Source: Faucicola tetraodonis (GTDB taxonomy: Bacteria > Pseudomonadota > Gammaproteobacteria > Pseudomonadales > Moraxellaceae). From it: a stretch of 64,000 bases of DNA. Positions within the stretch are counted from its first letter, which is position 1, and each line of letters starts with the position of its first letter. Where the stretch lies: assembly GCA_032017425.1 (NCBI GenBank), contig DALZPW010000001.1, one strand, 5' to 3'. The translations under genes were made by a program, and so were the position numbers. Positions 33,045 through 42,355 of the stretch are shown here, one piece after another. Below the pieces are notes generated by a model. The model was given only the letters and a program-made list of their open reading frames with translations, was not told the DNA's origin and ran no database searches.

Positions 33045-33794
33045 TTAATCATCGAGTTGTTCCATGACATCATCAGTAAAGTTGACGTTGGTATAGACTT
33101 CTTGTACATCGTCCAAATCTTCTAGCATATCAATCATTTTCATGATTTTTTTAGCATCTTCGACATCAGTGACATCCGCCATGGTGGAAGGGGACATGGT
33201 TACTTCTGCGTTGTCGGATTTTAAACCGGCTTTTTCTAAGGCGTCCATGACGTCACCGAAGTTCTCTGGCTCAGTGACCACGGTGATACTATCACCGTTA
33301 TTTTCAATATCGGTTGCCCCTGCTTCAAGCGCGACTTCCATGATGGTGTCTTCTAGCGACACATCATCAAAGGTAATTTCACCGCGTTTGCTAAACATAT
33401 AAGCCACTGAGCCTGATGTACCCAAGTTGCCACCATTTTTGCTAAAAGCATGACGCACTTCGCCAACGGTACGGTTGAGGTTATCCGTCATGGTCTCGAC
33501 AATCACCGCAACACCGCCCAAGCCATAGCCTTCATAGGTGATTTCTTGCATGTTGTCATTGTCACCGCCGCCTGCACCACGTTCAATCGCCCGTTTTACA
33601 GTGTCTTTGGTCATATTAACTGAGTTGGCTTTTTCCACCGCCGCACGCAAACGTGGGTTACTTGCTGGGTCTGGGTCGCCTTGTTTGGCAGCGGAGACCA
33701 GCTCGCGAATGATTTTGGTAAATACTTTACCTTTTGCCGCATCTTGTTTGGCTTTACGGTGTTTGATGTTTGCCCACTTGGAATGTCCGGCCAT
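33045..33794 (-). CDS. yebC: YebC/PmpR family protein
   Basis: 249-aa DNA-binding regulator or translation factor (TACO1 family; bacterial members help ribosomes through difficult sequences and some regulate transcription). It begins MAGHSKWANIKHRKAKQDA and continues KGKVFTKIIRELVSAAK, with GAGGGDNDNMQEITYEGYG and the block VGEVRHAFSKNGGNLG. Length and blocks fit the family. AAAGGATAC precedes the ATG. Often it lies near ruvC, but not here. Confidence 0.96.
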   Translation of the reverse strand: MAGHSKWANIKHRKAKQDAAKGKVFTKIIRELVSAAKQGDPDPASNPRLRAAVEKANSVNMTKDTVKRAIERGAGGGDNDNMQEITYEGYGLGGVAVIVETMTDNLNRTVGEVRHAFSKNGGNLGTSGSVAYMFSKRGEITFDDVSLEDTIMEVALEAGATDIENNGDSITVVTEPENFGDVMDALEKAGLKSDNAEVTMSPSTMADVTDVEDAKKIMKMIDMLEDLDDVQEVYTNVNFTDDVMEQLDD

Positions 33795-33939
33795 GAGTGT
33801 ATCCTTTATCTAACTATCTAACGTAACAATCTGGTTTTCAAAATTTTGCGTGCGCTATTATAAACGAGCAACCCCGATTTTTGATAGGGGGTTGCGCCTA
33901 TGTTATCGCAGGAAATGTTATTGAAAGTTAAAATCAAAC

Positions 33940-35283
33940 CTAAGGGCGAGACGAATCATCAGGTCGTGGCAATGTCGGCAAATCAATGTAGCGGTGTATC
34001 AACTCACTTAAATCAATTTTTACTTTTAAATTGACCAAGTTCCAATACTGTCCAGAAATGGTTCTATCAAGCATCATGGTAAGTGGGGCAGGTTGAAAGC
34101 TTTGCCAGTATTTAAGCGACTCTTTTGCTTTGGCAATTGCTTGAAAATGGGTCTGGCTGGTGGCAAAGTCGTAAGGCGCGTGTTTGGATAAATCAAACAA
34201 TTGCGTAAAACCATACGGGGTCAAACCAATCTGCAACCAATCGTTATAAAAGTCCGTGGGCAGTGGCGCATCATTGTCTTTTTTGATGCCAATGCTGACC
34301 AAATCTTGCTCAAGCGCTGTCACATCACCGCTTAGGCAGTGGATGGCAAAGCGTTTGAATAACGCAACTTCGTCATGGCTGTAAGATTTGATACCACCAA
34401 AGTCATAGGCAATGACCGAGCCATCAGGGCGAAACGCAAAGTTACCGGGATGGGGGTCACAATGCAGACGATACAGTTTGAACAATTGACCGGCACTAAA
34501 ATCAAATAGGCGAGTGGCGATTTTTTGCTTGATGTCATTGTCCCAAGTGGCAGCCACTTCAAGCTTTTCACCCAGTTCTTGTGATAGGGTTAAAATCCGT
34601 TTGGTCGAATGGCTATGAAAAACTTTGGGGATAATCAGCCCATCATCCTCACTGTGAAAACTGCCAAAAATTGCTAAGTTATGGGCTTCTTTGCTGTAGT
34701 CAAGCTCGTCATACAGGCTATCACGGATTTCTGCAAAGATTTTATCTTGCAAGGTTTTATCCATATTGAGCACGCCAGTTATCTTAAGCGCCAAGCGAAC
34801 GTGTTTTAAGTCACTATCGATACTGGTATCAACGTCGGGGTATTGCACTTTGACTACGACTGCTTCACCGGTTGGCAACACCGCTTTATGGACTTGACCG
34901 ATAGAGGCTGCCGCAAAGGGTGATTGATCAAACTGGGCAAACAACGCCTCAATCGGTTGCCCCAATTCTTTTTCCACCTGCTGTTTGATGACGGCAAACG
35001 GCATGGGCGGCGCGTCTTTTTGTAATTTCTCCAGCGCTTTTGAGACTTCAGGCGGGAACACATCTTTATACTGCGAGGCAATTTGACCCACTTTCATCAC
35101 CGCGCCTTTCATTTCGCCTAAGGTGTCGGCGATTTGCAGCCCTACGGTTTGCAGCATTTCGCTACGGGCTGTGAGTTTATCTTCTTCAGAGCCTGCAAAA
35201 GACTTAATAGAATTTTTGGCTGCTTTCCCTGCGATACTGGCAGTCATACCGGCAAGTTTTAAAAAACGTTTTTTTGATGACAT
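33940..35283 (-). CDS. ABC1/ADCK/UbiB-family atypical kinase
   Basis: 447-aa protein kinase-like fold. Marks include KVGQIASQ (the family KxGQ extension), the Ala-rich nucleotide loop SPFAAASIGQVHKA, the catalytic Lys in VVVKVQYP, the catalytic loop HCDPHPGNF and the metal-binding Asp in AYDFGG. Relatives include UbiB, which supports ubiquinone synthesis, but this lacks the C-terminal membrane helices of UbiB. No ubi genes are adjacent. It is a single-gene unit between yebC and ilvA; specific role unknown. Confidence 0.88.
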   Translation of the reverse strand: MSSKKRFLKLAGMTASIAGKAAKNSIKSFAGSEEDKLTARSEMLQTVGLQIADTLGEMKGAVMKVGQIASQYKDVFPPEVSKALEKLQKDAPPMPFAVIKQQVEKELGQPIEALFAQFDQSPFAAASIGQVHKAVLPTGEAVVVKVQYPDVDTSIDSDLKHVRLALKITGVLNMDKTLQDKIFAEIRDSLYDELDYSKEAHNLAIFGSFHSEDDGLIIPKVFHSHSTKRILTLSQELGEKLEVAATWDNDIKQKIATRLFDFSAGQLFKLYRLHCDPHPGNFAFRPDGSVIAYDFGGIKSYSHDEVALFKRFAIHCLSGDVTALEQDLVSIGIKKDNDAPLPTDFYNDWLQIGLTPYGFTQLFDLSKHAPYDFATSQTHFQAIAKAKESLKYWQSFQPAPLTMMLDRTISGQYWNLVNLKVKIDLSELIHRYIDLPTLPRPDDSSRP

Positions 35284-35449
35284 AGTGGTTGTCTTATAGC
35301 AGAATTTTTTAATTAATTTATCAGTGAAACTATCAGGTAAATTATCAAGTTTTAAGTATTGAGATTAGCAGAAAATGGCTATTTTTGCTATGTACCGTGC
35401 TGAAATTTAGCGAATTTTGTGCATAGCTTGGCATAAAAAACTTGGCACA

Positions 35450-35478
35450 AAAAAAGGCGCCACGATGACACCTTTTTT
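35450..35478 (-). terminator. Terminator of ilvA
   Basis: A 13-bp imperfect stem (arms 35450-35462 and 35466-35478). Two positions pair as G-U only on the minus-strand transcript, supporting its use by ilvA; the transcript ends in a T-run. Confidence 0.75.
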
Positions 35479-35495
35479 ATCCAAACCGTTAAAAA

Positions 35496-37046
35496 CTATT
35501 GTAAAAATAAGCGATAGCCTAAGTTATCGGTGAGGTTTTCGCACTCATAGCCAATGTCTTGTAGTTTGGCAAGTAATTGCTCGGCGGTTTGCTCACCCAT
35601 TTGAATGCCTGCTAAGATACGCCCTTCAGCCGCCCCATGATTGCGATAATGGAATAAAGAAATGTTAAACTGTGAGCCCAATTTTTCAAGGAAGTTAAGC
35701 AATGCGCCAGGACGCTCGGGAAATTCGATGCGAAATAATTGCTCGTCTTTTAATCCCGCGTGTCCGCCGATTAAATAGCGAATATGGGTCTTGGCAACTT
35801 CATCATCGGTCAAATCAATCGCGGCATCATCGGCTTCATTGAGTAACTGGTGGATTGCTTTGCGCTCTTTTTCCCCTTCTTTGAGGGCGATACCGACAAA
35901 AATATTGGCAGCGTGATGGGCGTAGTTGGGGTTGGTGTTGATGCGGTAGTTAAATTCGGTGATGTTGCGACCTTTAAGTGAGCGGCAAAAATCCAAAAAG
36001 GCGCCTGTGCGCTCAGGAATGGTCACCCCAAAAATCGCTTCTTTTTTCTCACCAATTTCGGTACGTTCAGCGATATAGCGTAACCGGTCAAAATTCATGT
36101 TGGCACCACATAAAATCGCCACACAGTTCTTGCCCTGTAGATTATGATCTTCGATGTATTTTTTCATACCCGCGACTGCCAACGCGCCTGCAGGCTCGAC
36201 GATGGTGCGGGTTTCATCATACACGTCTTTAATTGCCGCACACACTTCATCATTGCTACAAGTGACCACATCAGGCTCGACCACGGGACCTGAGTTATCG
36301 CTTTTTGGCATACGGCAGACGTCAAACGGTATTTCACCCAGCTGCGCGACTGCCACCCCATCGACAAACAACCCCACTTGGGGCAGACGTTTGCGTTCGT
36401 TAGTGGCTAAAGCAATTTTTAAACAGGCTGCTTCTTCTGGCTCGACCGCCACGACTTTGACATGCGGTGCGACTTCCCCCAAAAACGCCGCGACACCTGA
36501 AATTAAGCCACCGCCACCAACCGCAACAAACACATATTCCATTTTACGCCATTGTTGTACTAGCTCCATGGCAATGGTACCTTGACCTGCGATGACCAGT
36601 TCATCGTCATACGGCGGGATAAAGGTCAAGCCATCGGTTTGGGCGCGTTCAATCGCATAGCGGTTAGATTCATCAAAACTATCGCCATATAGCACCACAT
36701 TACCGCCCAAGGACTTGACGGCACTGACTTTGATATCGGGGGTGGTGGTTGGCATCACGATAATGTTATTGAGTCCCAAGCGGCTAGCCGAGAAGGCGAC
36801 GCCTTGCGCATGGTTGCCGGCAGAGGCACAAATCACGCCTTTGGCTTTGTCTACTTCGCTCAACTGGCTAATTCGATTGTAGGCGCCCCGCAGCTTGAAA
36901 GAAAACACTGGCTGAAAATCTTCACGTTTAAAACGAATATCGTTGTTAAACCGTTCACTGAGTTTTTTGGCGGGTTCAAGCGGCGTTTGAATAGCAGCAT
37001 CATACACGGTCGCTTGAAGGATAAGGCGTACCCAATCTGATAACAT
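35496..37046 (-). CDS. ilvA: Threonine ammonia-lyase, biosynthetic
   Basis: PLP enzyme deaminating threonine to 2-oxobutanoate, the first step of isoleucine synthesis. 516 aa. The PLP Lys is in FSFKLRGAYN, with SAGNHAQGVAF and the phosphate-binding VGGGGLISGVA. Two C-terminal ACT-like domains (from about residue 335 and 430) bind isoleucine and valine for feedback control, identifying the biosynthetic enzyme rather than the catabolic TdcB. Divergent from rpiA, a common arrangement in gammaproteobacteria. It complements ilvE at 42356. Confidence 0.96.
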   Translation of the reverse strand: MLSDWVRLILQATVYDAAIQTPLEPAKKLSERFNNDIRFKREDFQPVFSFKLRGAYNRISQLSEVDKAKGVICASAGNHAQGVAFSASRLGLNNIIVMPTTTPDIKVSAVKSLGGNVVLYGDSFDESNRYAIERAQTDGLTFIPPYDDELVIAGQGTIAMELVQQWRKMEYVFVAVGGGGLISGVAAFLGEVAPHVKVVAVEPEEAACLKIALATNERKRLPQVGLFVDGVAVAQLGEIPFDVCRMPKSDNSGPVVEPDVVTCSNDEVCAAIKDVYDETRTIVEPAGALAVAGMKKYIEDHNLQGKNCVAILCGANMNFDRLRYIAERTEIGEKKEAIFGVTIPERTGAFLDFCRSLKGRNITEFNYRINTNPNYAHHAANIFVGIALKEGEKERKAIHQLLNEADDAAIDLTDDEVAKTHIRYLIGGHAGLKDEQLFRIEFPERPGALLNFLEKLGSQFNISLFHYRNHGAAEGRILAGIQMGEQTAEQLLAKLQDIGYECENLTDNLGYRLFLQ

Positions 37047-37270
37047 AATAATGACCTAAGTTTGAAAAATACGTTTGAAGATTTATTTTTACCCTCTGTG
37101 TGCTTTCATAACCGAAACAAAGCAAATCGTTAGAGAAGTAAAAAATAAGTGATTAGATTAGGACTTTAGGGTTTAGCTTGCAAGTGCTTTTACGGTAAAA
37201 TAAGTTGGGTAATTGATAGCATTAAGTTTTCTATCTGTTTTTTTGATAAATTCCTAACAAGGCTGGGACT

Positions 37271-37960
37271 ATGAGTACGATGAATGCAAGCACGCAACAA
37301 CAACAAAAACAAGCCGTGGCAGCAGACGCGTTAAAATATATCGAATCAGGCATGATTTTGGGCGTGGGGACGGGCAGTACCGTCAACTGCCTCATTGAGT
37401 TATTGCCAAAAGTTAACCTAAAGGGCGCTGTGGCAAGCTCAAAAGTCACCGAAGATAAGCTTAAAGCGCTTGGTATTGAGGTGATGGATTTAAACTTCAC
37501 CGGTGAGTTAGACTTATATATTGATGGTGCCGATGAAGTAAACGAACACTTACAGCTAGTCAAAGGCGGTGGCGGCGCTTTAACCCGTGAAAAAATTGTT
37601 GCCGCCGCATCTAAGCAGTTTATTTGCATGGTGGATGAAAGCAAATGGGTGCAGCAATTAGGCGTTGGCTTTCCACTACCGATTGAAGTATTGCCGCAAG
37701 CGCGCTCGTATGTGGCGCGTGAGTTAGTACAGCTTGGCGGTGAGCCGGTCTACCGTGAAGGATTTGTCACCGATTATGGCAATTTGATTTTGGATGTTTA
37801 TGGCTTGGATATCGGCTTGGACATTGAGCAGGTAGCAGCGTTTGAAGCAAGGTTAAACAACATCGTTGGGGTGGTGTGTAATGGGTTATTTAGCGCACAG
37901 CGCGCTGATATCTTGCTGATGGCAACGGCAGATGGCGTGAAAAAATTAACAGCCAAGTAA
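37271..37960 (+). CDS. rpiA: Ribose-5-phosphate isomerase A
   Basis: Interconverts ribose 5-phosphate and ribulose 5-phosphate in the pentose phosphate pathway. 229 aa, with ILGVGTGSTVNCLIE, LDLYIDGADEVN (catalytic Asp), LVKGGGGALTREKIVA (catalytic Glu nearby), and MVDESKWV. The start at 37271 gives MSTMNASTQQQQ; a second ATG follows three codons later. Divergent from ilvA, separated by 224 bp. Confidence 0.96.
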   Translation: MSTMNASTQQQQKQAVAADALKYIESGMILGVGTGSTVNCLIELLPKVNLKGAVASSKVTEDKLKALGIEVMDLNFTGELDLYIDGADEVNEHLQLVKGGGGALTREKIVAAASKQFICMVDESKWVQQLGVGFPLPIEVLPQARSYVARELVQLGGEPVYREGFVTDYGNLILDVYGLDIGLDIEQVAAFEARLNNIVGVVCNGLFSAQRADILLMATADGVKKLTAK

Positions 37961-38003
37961 GTCACCAGTAAGTTAACGGCTGTCAGCAATGTTGTCACAC
38001 AAT

Positions 38004-38037
38004 AAAAAAGACCAAGTCACGATGGCTGGTCTTTTTT
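38004..38037 (+). terminator. Terminator after rpiA
   Basis: AAAAAAGACCA (38004-38014) and TGGTCTTTTTT (38027-38037), 11-bp stem with a 12-nt loop. Downstream, TTTAGTTCATAGCCCA and TTTAGTTTATAACTGA (38051-38082) form a degenerate 16-bp tandem pair. Confidence 0.88.
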
Positions 38038-38108
38038 AATTTATAACCGATTTAGTTCATAGCCCATTTAGTTTATAACTGATGATAGCAAGCTTAATCG
38101 CAGGCTCA

Positions 38109-38882
38109 TTAGTGCATATACTGACCGCCATTTACGTTGATGGTCTCACCTGTAATATAAGCAGCGCCATCGCTGACCAAATACACCACGGCAGCGGCAA
38201 TCTCTTCAGGTTGGGCGATACGACCCATTGGGATACCTGCTTTGATGCTTTCCATTACTTTTTCCGGCACCGCCATCACCATTTTAGTACCCGTATAACC
38301 CGGTGCAACCACGTTAACGGTCACCCCAGATTTAGCGCCTTCTTGTGCCAACGCTTTACTAAAGCCGATGATACCCGCCTTGGTGGCTGAGTAGTTGGTT
38401 TGCCCAAACTGACCTTTTAAGCCATTAATTGAGCTAATACTCACAATACGCCCAGATTTTTGCTCAAGCATTTTGTTAAACACAGGTTGGGTGACCGTGA
38501 ATAGTGATTTTAAGTTGGTATCAATCACCTCTGACCATTGCTCATAAGTCATTTTTTTGAAAGTCGTATCACGGGTGATACCTGCGTTATTTACCAACAC
38601 ATCAATGTGACCTGCTTTATCAATTGCATCAAGGATGGCTTTGGTGGCTGCTTCATGGTCGGTGAGATTGGTTTCAACAAAGGTGAAATCGCTGGCATTC
38701 ATGCCTTCTTCTTTTAACCAAGCTTCGCCGCGGTTGACCGTGCTATCCGCTTTAGGGGTGTAGGTTGCGATGATGTGATAGCCAGCTTGGATTAGCGCAT
38801 GACAAATAGCCGTGCCAATACCACCTAGCGCACCTGTTACCAGGGCAATTTTTTTATTTGCAGTTGAGTTGTCCGTTGTCAT
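38109..38882 (-). CDS. phaB: Acetoacetyl-CoA reductase PhaB-like (SDR family)
   Basis: NADPH-dependent short-chain reductase that would reduce acetoacetyl-CoA to 3-hydroxybutyryl-CoA for polyhydroxyalkanoate. 257 aa. Motifs: the nucleotide loop TGALGGIGTAI, NNAGITRD, SSINGLKGQ, catalytic YSATKAG and GYTGTKMV. The block GQFGQTNYSATKAG and the end VNGGQYMH are typical of PhaB. The start at 38882 (MTTDNSTANK) has GGAGCG upstream; the longer frame lacks a signal. No phaC or phaA is nearby, so fatty-acid reduction (FabG-like) remains possible. Confidence 0.82.
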   Translation of the reverse strand: MTTDNSTANKKIALVTGALGGIGTAICHALIQAGYHIIATYTPKADSTVNRGEAWLKEEGMNASDFTFVETNLTDHEAATKAILDAIDKAGHIDVLVNNAGITRDTTFKKMTYEQWSEVIDTNLKSLFTVTQPVFNKMLEQKSGRIVSISSINGLKGQFGQTNYSATKAGIIGFSKALAQEGAKSGVTVNVVAPGYTGTKMVMAVPEKVMESIKAGIPMGRIAQPEEIAAAVVYLVSDGAAYITGETINVNGGQYMH

Positions 38883-39453
38883 CACAGTACGCTCCTTGTT
38901 TGTTGTGATTGTTGGTTGTGATAAAAAAATCAATGATTACGATAGTTTATAAAATAAATGTGTTGGTTTTTCTTACATTCACATGCGGCTAGAAAATCAG
39001 TCACACGCGATTGAATCAGGGTCACAAAAAATCTATAGACCGAATATTCACATAAATTTGTTGACTTTTACTTCCTTGTTTTTTTCATCATATATGAAAA
39101 TTTGATAACTACCAATATTTTTTACGTTTTTATTTTTATTACAAACATTTTGCTACGCGCAAACGAGTATTTATAGGTTTGTGTGCTAAAAAAATTTGCA
39201 AGAATAGCGGTTTGTGCTAGGCTATAAGGATAACTTTGAGCAATGTAAGGTTGAGCAAAATACCCTGTATCAACCGCACTTAATCAAGGCTAATTGCTGA
39301 ATTTCTTGCTTGATGGTACAAACTTGATTGTACAAGATTGATTGTATCGATACGCAAGCGTGAATGCTTAGTACTTATATATACCACTATATACCACGAT
39401 GAGGTGGGTCTGTTTATTTAGTCTGTTTATTTATTTGTCACACGGAAATTAGA
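38883..39453. other. Long intergenic region between phaB and glnE
   Basis: 571 bp without a gene. It holds the inverted repeat TTTTCAT-N5-ATGAAAA (39082-39100) and, in the last 145 bp, three tandem arrays (see repeat entry). A TTGCAA at 39196 and TATAAG at 39223 are a weak promoter pair with a 21-bp spacer. It presumably holds the divergent promoters of phaB and glnE. Confidence 0.45.
39310..39433. repeat. Three adjacent tandem arrays upstream of glnE
   Basis: 14-bp x3 (TTGATGGTACAAAC, TTGATTGTACAAGA, TTGATTGTATCGAT; 39310-39351), then 10-bp x2 perfect (TATATACCAC; 39378-39397), then 13-bp x2 perfect (GTCTGTTTATTTA; 39408-39433). The last ends 20 bp before the glnE ATG, so the arrays make up much of the untranslated leader. 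Confidence 0.85.
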
Positions 39454-42276
39454 ATGCCGCAACTCTTACCGACGATAGAACAAATCGCTGTATTACAGCA
39501 AGCTAGTAATTTTGGCTATCAGTATTGGCAGACTAAAACAAACGTTGCACAAAGCTTTTTAAAAAGCTATCCGCTTTCCCAAACGCTCGATGTCCAGCAT
39601 ATCAAAGATTTAATACGCGATTATACGCTAGATGAAGATTACCAATTGGCGGATGAAGCAAGCGTGATGCGAGGGCTGCGTCATCTACGCAATTTGTTGA
39701 TGGTGCGCTGGATTTGGCAAGATGCCTTAAATCTGATTAGCCTAGAGCAGCTGACATGGGAGCTATCAAAATTTGCTGATTATTGTCTCATCTTTGCCAA
39801 AGACTATGTGTATCAAGATTTAATCAGTCGCTATGGCGAGCCGTATTTTTTTGATGAAAAAAATAAACCACACAAGGATGATTTAGCCATCATCGCCATG
39901 GGTAAAATGGGGGCAGAAGAGCTCAACTTATCAAGCGATATCGATTTGATTTTTGTTCATCAGGGGCAAGGTGACACGGTGGTTGACCCGTTAAAACAAC
40001 CAGCGTCAAAAGCTGCTAAATCCATCGACAACAAGAAATTTTTTACCAAATGGGGTCAAGGCATCATCAATCTGCTTGATAAAAACACCCAAGACGGTTT
40101 TGTATTTCGCATTGATATGCGCCTACGTCCTTGGGGGGATGGCAGTGACTTGGCAATTCATTTATCGGCACTGGAAAAATATTTCGCCCAACATGGACGA
40201 GCGTGGGAGCGATTTGCTTGGCTAAAAGCCAGAATCGTCAACCCTGTCACCTTTAGCGATAGCTTAAAAGCCCTTATCAAGCCGTTTGTATTTCGTTATT
40301 ATGTCGATTATAGTGCCTTTGCCGCCCTACGTGAGATGAAATCGCTGATTCAAAACCAAGTCGAACAACGTCAAGATACGGACAATGTCAAGCTTGGGGC
40401 AGGTGGTATCCGTGATATTGAGTTTATCGTGCAGTCGTTTCAGTTGATTTATGGCGGGCGTGTCAGTGATATCAAAGTAAAAAACTGCCTACAAGCGATG
40501 AGCCAATTAGAAAAACATGGCTTTATCGATGCTGTGACCCATGAGCAATTGGCACAAGCCTATCGTTTTTTACGCAGATTGGAGCATGGTATCCAAGCCA
40601 TCAATGATGAACAAACCCAGCGACTACCACAAGACGCCATGCAGCGACATCAGCTGGCCCAAGTATTGGGGTTTGCCGATTGGGCGGCATTGGTAGCCAA
40701 ACTCAATGAATACCGCCAAACGGTAAAAATACCTTTTGACGAGCTAGTCAGTGATCGCCAACAGTCTGATGAACAACTGCAAGTGGATCATCAGCACAAT
40801 TTATCTGAGCTGGAGCAAAAATTAAGCGCTGAGAATAAAGATAAATTAAGCCAGTTTTGGCAAAGTAAGCTCATCACAGGACTCAGTGAAGAAGCCAAGA
40901 CTCGCCTAAATGATGCCTATCCGATTCTAATCAATGGGTTGTTACATTCTGATTTAAGCGAAGATGCAATCAACCTGGCGTTACCTAGAATGTTGACATT
41001 GCTAGAGGCGGTAAGTCGTCGGTCAATTTATTTGGTCATGTTTGCCGAAAACCCAACGGCAGCCGCCAAATTGATTCCCATGTTGGCAGCGAGCCCTTGG
41101 ATTGCGAGCGAATTGGTAAGTTATCCCGTGCTGCTAGATTCATTTATCCGTGAAAAATACCGTCATTTACCTGATAAGGCAGAACTTAGTGACATTCTGC
41201 GTCAGCAGTTGTTACGGGTAGAGCCTAATGATGAAGAAGGGCTACTCAACGCCTTTCGTTTTTTCAAAAAAACCCAAGTCTTGGCAGTGGCGGCGAGTGA
41301 TGTGTTGGCGGATAGACCGTTGATGAAAGTCTCTGATTCACTCACCTTTATCGCTGAAGTGGTGCTTGAAAAAGCGTTGCAACGGGTATTTGGTGAATTG
41401 GTAAAAAAGCATGGCTATCCTGTCAATGCCCAAGCCGAGCCTGTGAGTGAGGCGCATAATGGCTTTGCGATTATCGGTTATGGTAAGCTTGGCGGGCTTG
41501 AGATGAGTTATAGCTCAGATCTTGATCTTGTGTTTATTCATGATATTGATGAAGAAGCGATGACGCTCGGTGAAAAACCCATCAGCGGTATGAAGTTTGC
41601 CGCCCGCCTTGCCCAAAAACTGATGAATTATTTGACCACCCAAACGCGCGATGGTCGTGTCTATGAGATTGACATGCGCCTGCGCCCCTCGGGTCAAGCG
41701 GGTATGATGGTGGTATCTACCCATGCGTTTGAACTTTACCAAATGCACAAAGCTTGGGCGTGGGAACACCAAGCGTTGGTTCGCGCACGTGCCATTTGCG
41801 GGGATAACCGGGTGATGACGCGATTTGACCAAATTCGTAAAGAAGTATTGTGTCTGCCGCGTGATAAAGACAGTGTCCGTATCGAAGTATCCACCATGCG
41901 GCATAAGATGCAAGACCATTTGGGCAGCAAACCGCACACCAAGCAGCAAGGATTATTCCATCTGAAACAAGATGCAGGCGGATTGGTTGATATTGAGTTT
42001 ATTGCCCAGTTTGCTGTCTTGGCGTATGCCAATAGTTATCCTGCGTTGGCGGTTTGGAGTGACAATGTGCGTATCTTTGAAGCGCTCGCCAACACAGGTA
42101 TTATCGAAACCGAAATATGCCAACAGCTAACGCACGCTTATCTTCGTATCCGCAGTATGACACATCAGTTGGCTTTGGCAGAGCAGCCGATACTGGTGGA
42201 TGAAGCCCAGTGGCATGAGCTGCGTAATTTTGTTGATGAACAATGGCATCGCTTGATTGGACAGCGCCCAGAATAG
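39454..42276 (+). CDS. glnE: Glutamine synthetase adenylyltransferase/adenylyl-removing enzyme
   Basis: Bifunctional enzyme that adenylylates and deadenylylates the Tyr of GlnA, under PII control. 940 aa, the normal length. Two nucleotidyltransferase domains are seen: N-terminal with AMGKMGAEELNLSSDIDLIF and C-terminal with GYGKLGGLEMSYSSDLDLVF, each bearing the G-G/S-x-D-x-D signature. A helical linker separates them. GGAAATTAG precedes the ATG at 39454. The target Tyr is present in GlnA at 26015. The leader is rich in tandem repeats. Confidence 0.98.
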   Translation: MPQLLPTIEQIAVLQQASNFGYQYWQTKTNVAQSFLKSYPLSQTLDVQHIKDLIRDYTLDEDYQLADEASVMRGLRHLRNLLMVRWIWQDALNLISLEQLTWELSKFADYCLIFAKDYVYQDLISRYGEPYFFDEKNKPHKDDLAIIAMGKMGAEELNLSSDIDLIFVHQGQGDTVVDPLKQPASKAAKSIDNKKFFTKWGQGIINLLDKNTQDGFVFRIDMRLRPWGDGSDLAIHLSALEKYFAQHGRAWERFAWLKARIVNPVTFSDSLKALIKPFVFRYYVDYSAFAALREMKSLIQNQVEQRQDTDNVKLGAGGIRDIEFIVQSFQLIYGGRVSDIKVKNCLQAMSQLEKHGFIDAVTHEQLAQAYRFLRRLEHGIQAINDEQTQRLPQDAMQRHQLAQVLGFADWAALVAKLNEYRQTVKIPFDELVSDRQQSDEQLQVDHQHNLSELEQKLSAENKDKLSQFWQSKLITGLSEEAKTRLNDAYPILINGLLHSDLSEDAINLALPRMLTLLEAVSRRSIYLVMFAENPTAAAKLIPMLAASPWIASELVSYPVLLDSFIREKYRHLPDKAELSDILRQQLLRVEPNDEEGLLNAFRFFKKTQVLAVAASDVLADRPLMKVSDSLTFIAEVVLEKALQRVFGELVKKHGYPVNAQAEPVSEAHNGFAIIGYGKLGGLEMSYSSDLDLVFIHDIDEEAMTLGEKPISGMKFAARLAQKLMNYLTTQTRDGRVYEIDMRLRPSGQAGMMVVSTHAFELYQMHKAWAWEHQALVRARAICGDNRVMTRFDQIRKEVLCLPRDKDSVRIEVSTMRHKMQDHLGSKPHTKQQGLFHLKQDAGGLVDIEFIAQFAVLAYANSYPALAVWSDNVRIFEALANTGIIETEICQQLTHAYLRIRSMTHQLALAEQPILVDEAQWHELRNFVDEQWHRLIGQRPE

Positions 42277-42355
42277 ATGTAACACCAATTTTTATTTCAA
42301 ACAAATTATTTAAACAAATCACTTTTTATTTCAAACTAAACACTAGGAGTAATCA

